This document shows positions 35,150 to 48,425 of a DNA stretch of 64,000 nt, in pieces. The notes under the pieces were generated by a model, which did no database searches, had not been told where the DNA came from, and saw nothing but the letters and a program-made list of their open reading frames with translations. This DNA comes from Rhabdornis inornatus (taxonomy: Eukaryota; Chordata; Aves; Passeriformes; Rhabdornithidae): assembly GCA_013397075.1 (NCBI GenBank), contig VWZS01010864.1, positions 62,001 through 126,000 of the forward strand. The letters run 5' to 3'. Numbering within the stretch: the stretch's first letter is position 1; each line of letters starts with the position of its first letter. The translations under genes were made by a program, and so were the position numbers.

Positions 35150-35423
35150 TCCGCGTGCAGTGAAGGAGCCAAGTCATGCGGCTGGCAGCCGGCGCTGCTG
35201 GAGGGCGGCGGCCGTGCGCGCCGTCGGGGAGCGCTGTGGATGGACACAGCGCTGGCTCGGCTCCTGGCGCGGCGCGCCCGGCCGGGGTGCGCGTCCCGCT
35301 CCGCGCTGCGCTTGGGGCGCACGGCGGGGCTGCCACGCGCGCTCCTTTGCGTTCCGAGAAATACTTGAGCTTTTTCAGAGAGACGTCATCCATAAGAACC
35401 TCGACATGCAAACAGGTAGAAGG
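35150..35423 (+). other. Isolated CpG-rich block, possible first exon of an unknown transcript
   Basis: About 200 nt (35,150-35,350) of very CpG-dense sequence in AT-rich DNA, followed by a CRE-like GACGTCA (35,383) and a plausible donor ATGCAAACAG|GTAGAAGG near 35,417. Frames on both strands are open but show no recognised protein. It may be a small promoter with a non-coding first exon, or an alternative upstream promoter of the gene at the 38-kb island. Strand is a guess from the donor. Confidence 0.35.
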
Positions 35424-35639
35424 AAAGACGTTTCTAAAACTCCACACAAATCAGATTTAAAAACAGGGGGGTTAACTCTTCGCTACTCATTAGCCTGTAC
35501 CTTAACACCTTGGCGGGCACCTTTTGCATTGAAATAAGTAACATTCAGAAGATAATTTGTCAAAACCACACGCACTGGAAGAAGTGGATATCAGTTGAAG
35601 GAAACTGCAAATACTGGATGTTATTCATTTAACAGCAGG

Positions 35640-35735
35640 GGAACAGCAGATACATTTTATTTGTTTTTGGGTTTTTTTTTCCCTTAGAAAAAAACAAAAC
35701 AAAAAAAAAACCCAACCCAAACAAAAACCTGATTA
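35640..35735. repeat. T-rich then A-rich low-complexity inverted tract
   Basis: TTTGTTTTTGGGTTTTTTTT is followed after about 12 bases by A-rich text with AAAAAAAAAACCCAACCCAA and CAAAAAC, an imperfect inverted repeat. Confidence 0.8.
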
Positions 35736-37840
35736 GGAGGCCATACTGGAAGGATAATTTCCTCAAGTCAGACACACTGACAGCCTCTAAATTTACTGGA
35801 AGCATTCACAAACAAGACTGGGGTGTACTTGTGCGTAGCACTGGGCAAATATCTTCTTAATGCACAATGGCAACCAAAAAGCACTCACAAGATAACCCAT
35901 CGGTTAAGATGGGAGGCTTACTAATTATGAAAATCCTATGATGTTGCTATACACAATCTTCTGTTTTACTGTCATGTGAGTACCAAGTTCAGATACCATT
36001 TGGAACCTGTCAAAACATCACAGAAAACCTGTCTTAGGCAGAAGAGACAGAGAAGAGTGACAATAAATATCTTCAGGCGTATGGAAGGAAGTAATTGAAA
36101 ACTGGGATAGATTAGTGCAAAGAATGTTATGTAGATGATAAAACATAGTGGTAGTTTCCACTTTAAATCTTTACTGTCTTATGAGTAAGAATACCAAAGA
36201 TGCAAGGTGTTTTGTACTATCTTTTCTCCCTCTGTTAGTCTCACTTTTAATTTCCTGTGGCAGTAAGCAACACTAAAACGTCTCACAGGCAATGGGTTAC
36301 TATGAGCCATGCACTGGAGACTTCTTGGATAGAGGGTATGAGATTAGTGCTATAGGGAGGCTTATCAGAAGTATCTGACCAGGACTGGGTAACATTATGG
36401 ATAGTATCTATGGATAATAATTACCTGTATGGGTAATAAAGATTTCTGTCATTTACTGATAGTTGTTATTATGATAAAATATTTATAAACGATGTTTCAC
36501 ATTTCAAAACAAAAGCCAACCATTATGGAATTGAGGTCTGGAAAGAAATTTCCTCATAGGTTTATTATCATGTAATTGTGCATAATGGGGTTCTTCTGAC
36601 TTCCACTAAGTCACAAAGCAAATGAGTAAAGCAGTGTATAATAGCTATCTGCTGATGCCATATTCAGGACTAGATGGCTCATCCATTAAAAATCTGAAGA
36701 CATTTATTCTGTAAAGATTTGGAATCCAGTTATATCAATAGAGGTGGTACATACAGATTACAGGTATGGTCTGTGGGGTGTCTTTTCTCATTAAAAATAC
36801 AAAATTAAATGACAGTTCTGCATTTGAGGTACATACTGTGTTCATGCCTTCTATACTGGGCATACAAAACAGTTAAGAAAGTTTAGTCCAACTTCTTCTA
36901 CTGCAGACTATTACAGTTTTTATCAGAACAGTGTGCCCTCAGTTTTGGAGAGGATATTGATTCAGTTTGCCTAAAAGTTGGAAACTCATTGACCCGTCCC
37001 TAACCTTTTTTCAAGAAATGATTTCTGGAGATGATTGCCATGGATTTGGGCATGATGTACAGAATATCCAGCAAGTATTTCTTGTGAGCTTTACTATACA
37101 CTCACCTTCACTCTTTTGGACTCTGGCATTTAGAAGAAAACCTGTAGCATTTATCCCAAACACCCGGATAATTATTTTCTTAAAGTAACCTCCCCCTCTT
37201 TCTTGTTACTTGTTGTCTCTGTAATTCAGTGTTGGCACTTTAGAAATCTTAATTGCATGTAATATTAATGCATCTGGGACCGGAATAATGCAGGTGAATA
37301 CACAGATAGACTTATATACATACAGATTTTAAAAGAAAGAATATGTTTTGAATGAAACATAATCTGTTCTTAATAGCTGGAACTACCCGATTTTGACTAA
37401 AAGTCATTGACTGGAATAAAGAAAAAAGATTCCATGTTGTATCAACCATTTTTATACACTAGATATACTAGTACAATATAGATCTATGTGGAAATCACAC
37501 ATTTTTTAAGTAACTTTTTTTTTCATGCTCTAATAAAATTGATGGAATGTATTATTTTCCTGATTGTTTTATTCTCTTTTTTTTTTTTTTTGTTTATTTT
37601 TAATTCTCTCATTGTNGGTATCAGACATGGAGCTAGAAGACAGTGATGCGTCTTTCTACCCGCTACCTAGGCTAGTACCAGATTCACAGCCGACTTGGCA
37701 ACATGCCTAGATACAAGTAGCTTAAAATGGAGGTGGCCAAAGGAAGTGCAGGTGTGGGAATTCTGTGAGGAGTTTATGAATTCGCAAATATTACAAGGTG
37801 CATTAGTGCATTCTGCTCGATTGTATGCCATCACCCTGGG
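35736..37840. other. Intergenic DNA left of the second CpG island
   Basis: AT-rich; one ambiguous base at 37616 following a poly(T) run (37,578-37,591). No gene recognised. Confidence 0.65.
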
Positions 37841-37849
37841 GGCTACCGA

Positions 37850-39430
37850 AAGCTACGTGGGGACAGCTTTCCAGGGACTGGGCCTGCGGCAGGGGCTGGG
37901 GCGAGGGGCGGATAGAACTCACCGCAGCCGAGTATCGGCCACACGGGTGGAGTTCCGAGGGGTGCCCCAGCGCGTTCGTGCCGAACGCACGGCTTTGCCT
38001 TCCCAGCAGGGAGTCAGGGCGCTAAACCTTCCGGGTGCCCGACGGTGTGCATGTGTCCCGCTCTGCCTTCCCATTCCGACCGAAGGTGGAAAAGGCATTT
38101 TCGTCTCCTCACTCCTTCCTTCCTTTCAGCCGGCCACATTTTTCGCCAGTCCCTGCCAACCCAACTCATCTCTCCTAGGATGGGAACCGAATAAAAGTGT
38201 GTGCCCGCGACTAAAAATAAAGGAAGCGAAAGCAAACACGGCGTTGGGGAAGGCGCTGCCCGGCAGGACAAACCGCAGCAGGCACAGCTCCTCGCAGCCA
38301 TTTGGCGTGAGAACCCCTTCAGTCTCTCCCCGCACCTCCTCCTCTGCCCTCCTCGGCCGCGACAAGGCAGGCGGGGCGGCCCTGGGGGGCGGCCCAGCGC
38401 GGGCGGGAGCTCGGCTGCCCTGGCCGCTCGCCCCCACCGCGCCGCGGGGCGGTGAGAGAGAGCGGGAGCGGCGGCGGGAGGCGGGCCGCCATATTCCTGC
38501 CGCACCCCGCCCGCGGAGCCCAACCATTTAAAAGCCGGTCGAGCTCGACCCCTGCTAGTGCACTCGTTTCCCTTTCCGCCGCTCCGTCGGCAAGGCGGGC
38601 AGGGCCGAACCGAGCGGAGCCGAACGAACAGCGGGAGCTCCCTGACGGCGAGCTCCGCTTTCCCTCACCCCCCCCCCCCGCCTCCTGCTTGGAAGGGCGA
38701 GCGGCCGAGGCGGCGGGAAGGAGGAGCGGCCGCGGGGAAGCTCTTCCTGCCGGGCGGCGGCGGTCTCGCCCACCCCGCAGGAGCCGGGCTCCCGCTCCGG
38801 GGGCGGGGAGCGGCGGGGAGATGTGTGCGTGTGCGGGGCGGGGGNNNNNNNNNNNNNNNNNNNNNNNNNNNNNNNNNNNNNNNNNNNNNNNNNNNNNNNN
38901 NNNNNNNNNNNNNNNNNNNNNNNNNNNNNNNNNNNNNNNNNNNNNNNNNNNNNNNNNNNNNNNNNNNNNNNNNNNNNNNNNNNNNNNNNNNNNNNNNNNN
39001 NNNNNNNNNNNNNNNNNNNNNNNNNNNNNNNNNNNNNNNNNNNNNNNNNNNNNNNNNNNNNNNNNNNNNNNNNNNNNNNNNNNNNNNNNNNNNNNNNNNN
39101 NNNNNNNNNNNNNNNNNNNNNNNNNNNNNNNNNNNNNNNNNNNNNNNNNNNNNNNNNNNNNNNNNNNNNNNNNNNNNNNNNNNNNNNNNNNNNNNNNNNN
39201 NNNNNNNNNNNNNNNNNNNNNNNNNNNNNNNNNNNNNNNNNNNNNNNNNNNNNNNNNNNNNNNNNNNNNNNNNNNNNNNNNNNNNNNNNNNNNNNNGGGT
39301 TCGGTGTGGAACGGGAAGCGGCCTTCCAAAATGGAGAGGAAAACGGATGGCGGGTGAGTGAGGGGGCTGCGGGACGAGGGACAAATGTCGATGTGTGTGG
39401 GAGAGCGATGGTAGCGGAGCGGATTAAGGA
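37850..39430 (+). promoter_or_regulatory. Large CpG island, candidate GNAQ promoter and first exon region
   Basis: GC rises sharply from about 37,850 and stays very high to about 39,430, with a gap inside. Visible elements: a TATA-like TTTAAAAG (38527-38534), a perfect palindrome 3 bp downstream (38537-38550), a YY1-like motif on the minus strand (GCCGCCATATT, about 38,486), C-runs (38,669-38,680) and G-runs up to the gap. After the gap, AAAATGGAGAGG is followed by a strong donor-like GCGG|GTGAGT (after 39353). In vertebrates GNAQ lies divergently next to CEP78, and this island has the right relative position. No GNAQ codons were seen, so assignment is by inferred synteny. Confidence 0.45.
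38845..39296. other. Assembly gap (452 N)
   Basis: All N. Left edge is GCGGGGCGGGGG, right edge GGGTTCGG. True length may differ from 452. It may hide a first exon. Confidence 1.
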
Positions 39431-42400
39431 AGGGGGAGTCGCTGTGCAGGTCCATGGTGGCGGGTGTGATATCTGCATTGTTCCGTGAGCTTCGGGAAGG
39501 TTGTTAGCTCACCGGTTCCGCTGTTTATTGTGATTTTTATTTCTGGAGGTAAAGTGGGATAAGGGGCTTGTGCTCAGCTTGCGCACCGGTTTCTCTAAAG
39601 GGAAGGGAGCCGCAGAGGCCCAGATGCACATGCCAAGCTGAGGGGTAACCTGAAGTGTGCGGGATGATTACAGGATCTTTAATACCGTTGGAATCCACCC
39701 ACTGGTCAGGAAATAAAATTAACTGTATCATTTCTCCGTAATTAAAGTAGAGGTTGCTATTGTAGAGCTGCATGTATGCAGAGGCGGCATTTATCTAAAA
39801 TAAATTTGGCTTATGTTAAAATAAGTTTTTCAAATTAAAATATGCCTTCCCGTGTCCAGTGTGATGCACTGTGTTGTGTAGCTCCCTGGTAATAGTTCCT
39901 GCCTGGACTCAAAGGCTTTTAAGTATTTTTGCACTACTGTCTGGTGTGTGGATGAGTATGTTCCAAATGGATGTGGGATATTTATAGGGAAGATTTTTTT
40001 CTTGGGCTACGTATATGGAAGTAGTGATTTATACTGGGGAAGTAAGCTGCCTCTTCCATGTGATAAGGCAAGTTGAAAGGAAAAGTTTGAATACGTTTTA
40101 GTGCTTCCATATGATTATGCTATTTTCTGAAGGTTATCTTCTGGATATGGAGAAGGTTGGGATCTCTAACTGGTGTGGACATGGATGCGGCACTCACAGT
40201 AATAATGTTCTGTTGGATTTTGGCCTGATTTTGGTTTATGGCAGTACATGGTGTGAATCTTCCAAGATTCACAAAGAAGATAAAATAGATTGCCCTCGCT
40301 TAGTATTATGGATATCTAAGTATGATTAGTGATAGACACTTCCTTCTGTAGAGGCAGTTCATTCATTTGACTTGTTACTCAGATCCAGATTTTTTCTGTA
40401 TATTCTTGATTTTTCTCACCGTAGTGCTAGAGGCATCTCCCAGATTTTCAGAAATGTATGAAATTCACTGAATGAGACTGATATATATTACCTAGAAAAT
40501 AAATCCTGAGATTCACTTCTGCAGGTAGGAGTGCAGAACCTGAGCTGCTTTGCAAGGTCCTCCATATTGCTATTGGGGTAGGTGGTGGAAGACTGGAGTC
40601 CAGTTATGGCATTGCTTTGGACCAGGTAGCGTGTGGTGATTTGCAGAAGAACAGGGGAGAAGCCAGCCTATAGAAAGAATTAGGGAAAACTGAGTTCCTG
40701 TGTGAAAGATTTCTGCGTTTATCATCAATGCCAGCTAAGAGTTCCAACAGGCTTTTGAAAGTAGAGGCATGATGTACTAGAGAGCTAGAGGAGTGAACTT
40801 TTGGCTGCATGTACTTAGCAGCACATCCATATACCTGGGTAATAAAACCAGTACAGAAATTCTTACTGTGCACGCCTTTTTTTGTCTTTTGTCAGCCTCT
40901 GTCATATGTTTGACTGAAAGTGTGTGTGTGCATATACGGATTAACACTTAATGATCTTGTGTTGTGTAGTCCAGTGTGTGGTGAATGATTCTTGGTGTAG
41001 TGTGGACTCAAGTTTGGATTTCTAAAATAATTTTAGGGGCACTTCTTTCATAAGTGAGTTTATCTTAAGTATCTTAGAGCAGTTTTTTTTTGGTCACTTT
41101 CATTGCTTCCCCAGCATAAGCAATTGCTCAGTTAGTAAGTTTGTTGTTTGTATGGGTCATTCGCATGGTTATGAGACAGACAAAACCATTTTCAAATGAA
41201 AATATATTCATTAAAAGTGGTGAGGCTGGTCTGAACATGCCTAAAATCTGATTTTTTAATACTGAATAGACATTTACTGTCCAATTTAATCTCTCTCTCC
41301 CTCATTTTTAGGGGGAGAATCACTAGTGCTGCTTAATTTTATGTAAACATAAGCAAACATGTTTGGGTTTTCTTTTTTTTTTTCCTCAGTCCCACTCTCT
41401 TAAATATTATGAGTCTGAAAAACCTAAGCACATTAAGGGTTTTTAAATATGGGACTAAGGAATATCCTTTGACTTGTAAAGAGAATACTAGTGTAGTTTA
41501 AGCTGAGCCTAAGTGGCTGTGCATGTTCTTCAGACTAGCTGAAAGTGCAAAGTGAAAGGTATCACTTATCAATCTTTTAAGGCACAAACAAGTGTGTCTG
41601 TGCTAGATTATTTTATTATTACACTTCCTTAAAAATCAGATGTACACATATAAAAATGCACGTATGTAGCAAACATAAAGAAAAAATTAATCTTTTTGGT
41701 TCAGAGGAAAAGTTTTTTTTCCTCCTTAACTTGTGAAAGACAAAGTGCCTTCTTGGAAACGTAGGTTCCTCCTAGTTGTTACTGTGTCACACACATACAC
41801 AGGGACGCACACAGTGCTTGGTACACTCTTTTAATGTGTTCATGATATATTTTTACTTTTTGTGAAATCAGAGTTTAAAATCTGAAGTAGTTTGTGTAAA
41901 ACTTTTATTGTGTACTAAGATTATTTTTAGGCAATAGTTTAAAAATAAACACTCTTTGATTAAACATTAAAATACCATTTTAGGTAAGTTTTTGTACATA
42001 ATTTTTTTAACATATTAGAACAGGATGAAGTATCTTTTTACAATTGTAATTGTGGAAAGCCAGAATCCATAAATATGCACTGAAGCATATTACATAGTAG
42101 TAGTTTCAGCTAGCGCAACTTGGCTGAAGTGTTTAGAGACACTTTGGAACAAATTCAGTCTTCCACCAAATTTGGTTTTAATCTGTATTTTTCAAACTTT
42201 TCTGGATGTCATTACTGCTGAACACTTTGTAAAACCCTGTGATTGTTCTCCAGGGCTTACAGTTGTTAATATCCATCCATTGTTTGCTGTAAAAACACAT
42301 TGTTTTTATAATTAGGGGAGAAAATGAAGAGGTGCTCTAATGTTTTATATTCGCCTATGCCAATGTGTTCTTCATGCTTTTGTTTTAAGTGTGTATGTAC

Positions 42401-45400
42401 ATATTTAAGTAGTAAGAGCTATATACCTATGTACATAGTTTTTTGGTCATACTTCCATATATGATTTTTTCCTGCCATCCATGTAAATTTTCCAGGGACT
42501 CAGAAACCAGCATTTGAGCCTGTATGACAGGTTGTGGCCATAAACCATCAGTCCTGGATGTAGTCTACCTGTAGGCTCTATACATTAATATTGTACTCTG
42601 TTTTCTCACTGGGCAATGCCTTGAGTATCTAAAAAGATAATCTGCAAGTGCTGTTCTATCTGTGCCTGTGTGCCTGTAAACTCTGGCCATATTGAGTACT
42701 GGAGATGTGTGTGACAGTGCTATTTTTTTGCAGCATATTGGTTGGTATTGTGTCACATGCAAAGCATGTTTGTTCAAGAGTTAGGTGCTTCTTATGTTGA
42801 AGACAGAGAATGTGTCAGTGAAGAGACGTGCCTTGATACAAGTGTCCTTCTATTCTCAGGGCTGTAGTGCGGAAAGTAGATGGATGATAAGCCATTTGAA
42901 ATGGTATGAACAGCAGTCAATCTTATGCCAAAAGATGCTTTTGAACATAAGGTTCAAAATATGTATTATTTCTTAAACCTGTGTCAGCAGAATTAGGTGT
43001 TGAACACGCAGAACTTGGTGTATTCACAAAGAGGCTTTGTGATAGATACATTGAAGAGGAGATGGATCCATTAAGCCAACAGTGGCAGACTCTTGTTTCA
43101 TATAACTTCTTCAGCTGGAGAAACAAGTTTCCTTATTTTTCTTTTAACTTGTATTTTTATCAGTCTGCTCTATTCATGCTGAACTCTTTCAAATAATTCT
43201 AGGTAATTGACACAGTACATATTTATACTGTAAAATGAACAAATAATTAACTTACCTCTTCATACATATTGTAGCTAGATAGGTAAATATCTCTTAATTA
43301 GCAGAAGCTGTTTCTAAGGAAATATAATTTCATTCTGGATGTATAACACCTTGATGTATTCTCATATACACAGATTTGTCTGTAAATAAGAACATCTTTT
43401 TTTTTGTGGAGTAGGAAAACACAAATCATGGTTTGGTTATCAGTGTGATAATGTGAAGAACATATATTTAGAAAATATTTAGGAACATTTATTTTTACTG
43501 TAACACAAAAGGATACCTGTATGCAGCCATTAAAAACGGTTTGTTGCTCTTTTGTTTTTACTACTCAATAATTAATCTACACCCACCAGAGTTAATAGGA
43601 ACTAGCAGAAGGTCTGAAAAGTTAAAGAATTCAGACTAATTTAGCTTTATTTACATGTCAAAGAGCCAAGTGACCCCTAATTTGTATGTTATACTGACAG
43701 ACAATGTTGAATAGATGTAGGATGAAAAAATACATGCTGAGCAGAGAAATCTTTAAAAAATGGGCATTTGAGTGTGTAATGCAAAATGGAGAAATAATAA
43801 TTCTGCTCCTTTAGTTGCTTCAATTTAATTTTTTTTGCTGCATGGTGGTAACAGCAATTTCATAGGGGAAAGCACTACCTTGCAGTCTCTGCAAAAGTAA
43901 TCACAGAGAAGTGTGAAATAAAGTAAGGTAAATGTCCAATTAATGGTGGTTCGCTCTGTTGCAGGAATAGAATGCTATAAGCACAATATTTTTTCTATCA
44001 ACTTCCTTAAGCTGAATGATAGAAGACTGAAAAAAACCTGTTCTTGTACGCAAATGCAACTGTGTATGTTACTGATGAAATTATGGAAGTTTTTCAGTAT
44101 TCACTTTTATTTACTGTAATTATCAAACCTGGCAAGAACAAAGAGCAGGGAAGCAGGAGAAAACAAGGGAAGAATTAGCACTAGGAAGCACTAGGAAGCC
44201 ATACATATGGTGCTGGCCAAAAAGAAGGAAGCATGCCACAAGTTTTAAATACAATTAATTCTGTGCAAAGTAGTTAGATGTGTTAAAACTGGATGAGAGA
44301 AGTCCAAGAGATACCAAAGTTTAGAAGTTACAAGTTTGAAAGTTACTGGGAGAGGTCCAGGAATAGCACAAATGTTTTTTCATGTTAAACTGAAGTTTAA
44401 ATCTGAATTTTTCTGGAAGTACATTATCCCCTCGATAAGTAGTGCTGATCCTGAGACTAAACTGAAGCATGATTGTCTACAGATTTTTTTCCTTTGTAAG
44501 TTTTCAAAGGACAAAAGGCATGGAATAATTAAACTACCTAATTTGTACACTCTACTTACTGTTTTATCAGTAGTGCAGAGTTTTGTCCCAGAACCCTGAT
44601 GCAGATACCAACAGAAAAGTACTGTTGTCCATTTCATTCTGCATTTGAGAAGGTGGTGTGGCTATTCCAGAAACAAAAATAAGCCCCTGAGCAAGATTCC
44701 TCCTTTGTCAATCCATTAAAGCAGAATCATCTCACAAACTACTATAATGAACTGTATGATTTAAGTGAGCCCCACTGTCTTGGTTCATCTGTCTGTGGAA
44801 AACAGGTTGTGTGCAATACGTGTATTGCTTAAGTGAGCAGCAGAACATTAGAAAGTTTATGAAAGTAGAAGCAACTAGTGATTCAGTAAATTGAAAAGAT
44901 AAAGATGATACCACTATTGCCTCAGCACAGCTGAGCTGTGTATTGACAGCTTCATTTGGGAGCTTTGCTGTTTGTAATTTAGATTGACCTGTGTGTGGAA
45001 GAAGCATCTGTTAGAAATGTACGAGACTTGGTAGAGGAATGAATGAGACTCAGACTACTGCCAGAGTCTGAGTCTACCTCAGAGTACATGGATAAGATTT
45101 CTACCCAAGACTCTGTTCACACTAATCATCTGTGTCTTTTGTTTTGTCAAATGCCATTCTGGTCCTTGTTGAAGTACTTAGGTACTTGGTCCCAGCTGCC
45201 AAAAGTCTGTTGAAGGAGGATTTGTTTTTCCCAAAGGAAGCTGTGGAAAGGGCAGTTAAAATTTGAAATATGTTATATTTCTTCCCTCCACCCCCAATCT
45301 TCTCTTCTCTAAAGAGCTAAGTGCAGTTAGACCCTTAAGTTTTTTGAAGTTAAATGAACAATACAACTCAGATCTTGGTAAGTATCACCAAATATGGATC

Positions 45401-47164
45401 AGAATAGTCTTTGCCCAGACAGGGTTAGCCACCTTTAAGTTAAGTCCAGGGTAAAAGCACAGGTTTCTGTTTTGTAGGAACTTGGTGTATCTGGATGTGA
45501 AAGAAAATCAACCTGTTAAAGATTCTTTGAGTAAACAGGAATCAAGGTAGAAATTACTCATTTAGTTACTGTATACCCATGAAATCAACCTAAAGAGATC
45601 CCATTCTTAATCATACTTTTCTAAGCTAAGGTATAATGTAGTGAAGATATTTCAGGTAGTTTGAAGTTATCCATTAGGAAAAAATATTTTAATTATAGTA
45701 GTATTTATTCTTACGGCACAGAATAAATACTATCTAGTTTTGTTAAGAGTGTCTGTCCCTGTAGCTGAGCTCACTAGACACTTAGATAAGCTTCTTGGTC
45801 TTTGACCAATTCATTGCTTTAATGGTAATCTTTGTCAAGAATCCTTATACGGAATATTTCTGTGAGTTGTGCAAACTTGCTTTTTTTTTCCTTGTTCTGT
45901 AAACCCATCACAGGAGAGTTTTTAAGTCTTCAATGTTAATGTTCATTATCTTGCTTATCTTAGAGAATGTTGAAAAATAATTCTGAAAGGTACTCCAGCC
46001 CACATTTCTGAGTGAACAGTGTCATCCAGAAAGTCAAACAGAAGACTTCTGAAGCAGCTGCTAGCTCAGAAGGCCAGAAAAAGGCAAAACACATAGAAGC
46101 TGGAAAAGATGGCATTATTCTTTATGCTTTTGAGAACTGATCAAGCTTGGGAAACTGATGATCAAGTACGGAACTTATATTTTGCTCTGATAATGGATTT
46201 GCAAAGCACTGTAAGTGCCCCTTAGTCTCACAGACCAGAGCAGCAAAAGCAGTTGAAATTAAATGCTGAAAGATAAAGGCATCAATCATGTATCTTGAAT
46301 AGATTTTTACACAGCTGTTCAGGTACTTGAAGGATCTGATGCTTGTGTTTTTGGAGTGTGCTGTCTAGATGGTGTTGAAATAAAATATTTATGTTTATAG
46401 TTAAAACCTTTCAAAGATGGTTTGCAAAAAGGAACAATTAAAACAAACAAAAAACAAACCCAAAATACTTCTTTGTAAAATTTGTTTTAACTCAGTTAAT
46501 CTTTTAAGAGGGAAAATAATGATTCTTATAATATTTCTCACTTGTATTTCTGTTTGTTTGTTTTTAAAAAGAAAATAATAATAGCCTGAAAAGAGAAATG
46601 CTATGTAGTTGTTCTGGGGAGAAAAGCCCAAAGAATAAAGGACATATCCTTACACCTGTGTTTGAATAACTCTGTTCTCTTCTTGCAATTTCTTCTTTGT
46701 GTGTTAATAGAATGTGGTGCTTAGAAGTGTTTTCATACACAGCAACAATCTTCATGCCACTTGAATCTCTCTTGTCCTGCAGCTGCCTATTTTTTTGAGG
46801 GGTGGTTAAGATGTATGCACCTGGTCTTCTTCAGCAGTGATGGGATTAGTAGTTAATCCCAGAGTGCAGGCTCTGATTGACCAAATAGCTCTCTGACTGA
46901 CTTGGCCCATTATTAAAGGAGAGATTGAGAGATCAAAATCTGTTTATGTCATTATCATTTTCCCAATCTGTTAAGTCCTCTTCTAAGTGATTTTTTTTTT
47001 TGTGAGAGGTTTGATCTGGGAAGTTACAGGTGTTGCCTGTCATGGCAAAAGGATGTAGTATAAAACCCCGTGACAAACACTTGAGATTTTTTTTAATCCC
47101 CCCAGTTAGGGGAAACCTCTTTGGCAACAGTAAAACTCAAGACAAAACTCAGGCTGTAATTTAA
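39431..47164. other. AT-rich DNA, probable first intron of the plus-strand gene, or intergenic
   Basis: No exon with homology found. The one structured item is a 12-bp-stem hairpin at 45699-45732. Short open frames have no recognisable domains. Confidence 0.5.
45699..45732. repeat. Perfect 12-bp inverted repeat with 10-nt loop
   Basis: TAGTATTTATTC, loop TTACGGCACA, GAATAAATACTA. Not within a recognised transposon. Confidence 0.9.
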
Positions 47165-48425
47165 TGTTTAGATCATGGAACAGATACTCTTTAATCATTT
47201 GTTGAAACGTTCAGAAGATGTGGAGGTGTTCTTTATAGAATCAGCCAACAAGGCTTCACAAAGGACTAACTGCCTGACTAATCTTGTGGCCATCTATGAT
47301 TGAGTAACTATATCAGTGGACAAAGGAAAAGGTAGAGATGTCATCTACCTAGGCTTCTGTAGGGCCTTTTATATGGTGTCCCCTGCCAACATTCTTATTG
47401 TTAAATTGGAATGAAGCAAGTTGGATGGATAGACTGTTTGGTGAATAAAGAATTGACATGATGGCTGCATCCAAGGAGTTACGGTCAATGGTTTAATGTC
47501 CAAGTAGAAATAGTAATGAGTGGTGTCCCTCAAGGAACTATACTGTTTAATTCCTTCATTATGACATAAACAGTGGGAAGTTGCACCCTCAGCAGATTCC
47601 CAGGTGACACCAATCTGAGACGTACCGTTGGTACCTTTGACGGGAGGTGAGTGGGCCTATTGGAACGTCAGCAAGGTTCAGCAGGGCCAAGTCCAAGGTC
47701 CTGGGTGCGTTGCCTGTGGGTTGGGACAGCCCTTGACAGCAGTACAGCACAGGGGGTGAATGGATTGAGAGTAGCCCTGGGCAGGAAGACTTAGGAGTAT
47801 TGGTGAATGAAAAATTGGACTTGAGACAGCAGTGTGAACTTGGAACCTGGAAAGCCAGGCCTGCATCAGAAGTCTGGCTGGGTGGTCAAGAGAGGTGATT
47901 CTTGTCTCATGGGACCTGGAATACTGTATTCATCTCTGTGGTCCTCAGCACAAGCAGACATGCAGGACATGGACTTTATAGAGTGAAAAGAGCTCAGAAA
48001 GGAGCCACAAAAGTGATCAGAGAGATGAAGAACCTCTCTCCTATGAAGAGAGTCTGAGATAGTGTGGGTTTTTCAGCCAGGAGAAAAGACCATGGCAGAG
48101 AGACTTTGGAGCAGCCTTTCAGTATACCAGGAGTGTATATAAGAAAGCTGTAGAAAGGCTTTTTACCTGGGCCTGTTGGTAAGAGGACGAGGAGCAATGG
48201 TTTTGAACTGAGAGTGAGTAGATTGAGATTGGACTCACAGAAGAAATCTTTTGCAGGGAGGCAGGTGAGACATTGGAAAAGGCTGCTCAGGGAAGCTGTG
48301 GATGCCCTATCCTTGGAAGTGTACAAGGCCAGGCTGGAAGGGTCTTTGAGCAATCTGGTGTGGTGGGTGGCATAGATGATATTTGAAGGTACCTTCCAAC
48401 CCAAACTGCTCTGTGATGCTGATTG
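47165..48425 (+). mobile_element. CR1 LINE, 5'-truncated, about 1.25 kb
   Basis: Plus strand. RT text CLTNLVAIYD near 47,270-47,300, DVIYLGFCRAF near 47,337-47,370, and GVPQGTI-like text near 47,525; then the ORF2 end and 3' UTR (AAGGCTGCTCAGGGAAGCTG near 48,278) to CCTTCCAACCCAAACTGCTC at about 48,392-48,411. Multiple frameshifts and stops. Confidence 0.92.

Noticed and set aside
37695..38531. 278-codon plus-strand open frame through the second CpG island
   Set aside because: Starts in AT-rich flank and runs into GC-rich DNA where stops are rare; low-complexity Pro/Arg/Ala composition and no recognisable domain.
38319..39488. Long open frames on both strands crossing 38845-39296
   Set aside because: They are open only because 452 N are translated as unknown residues.
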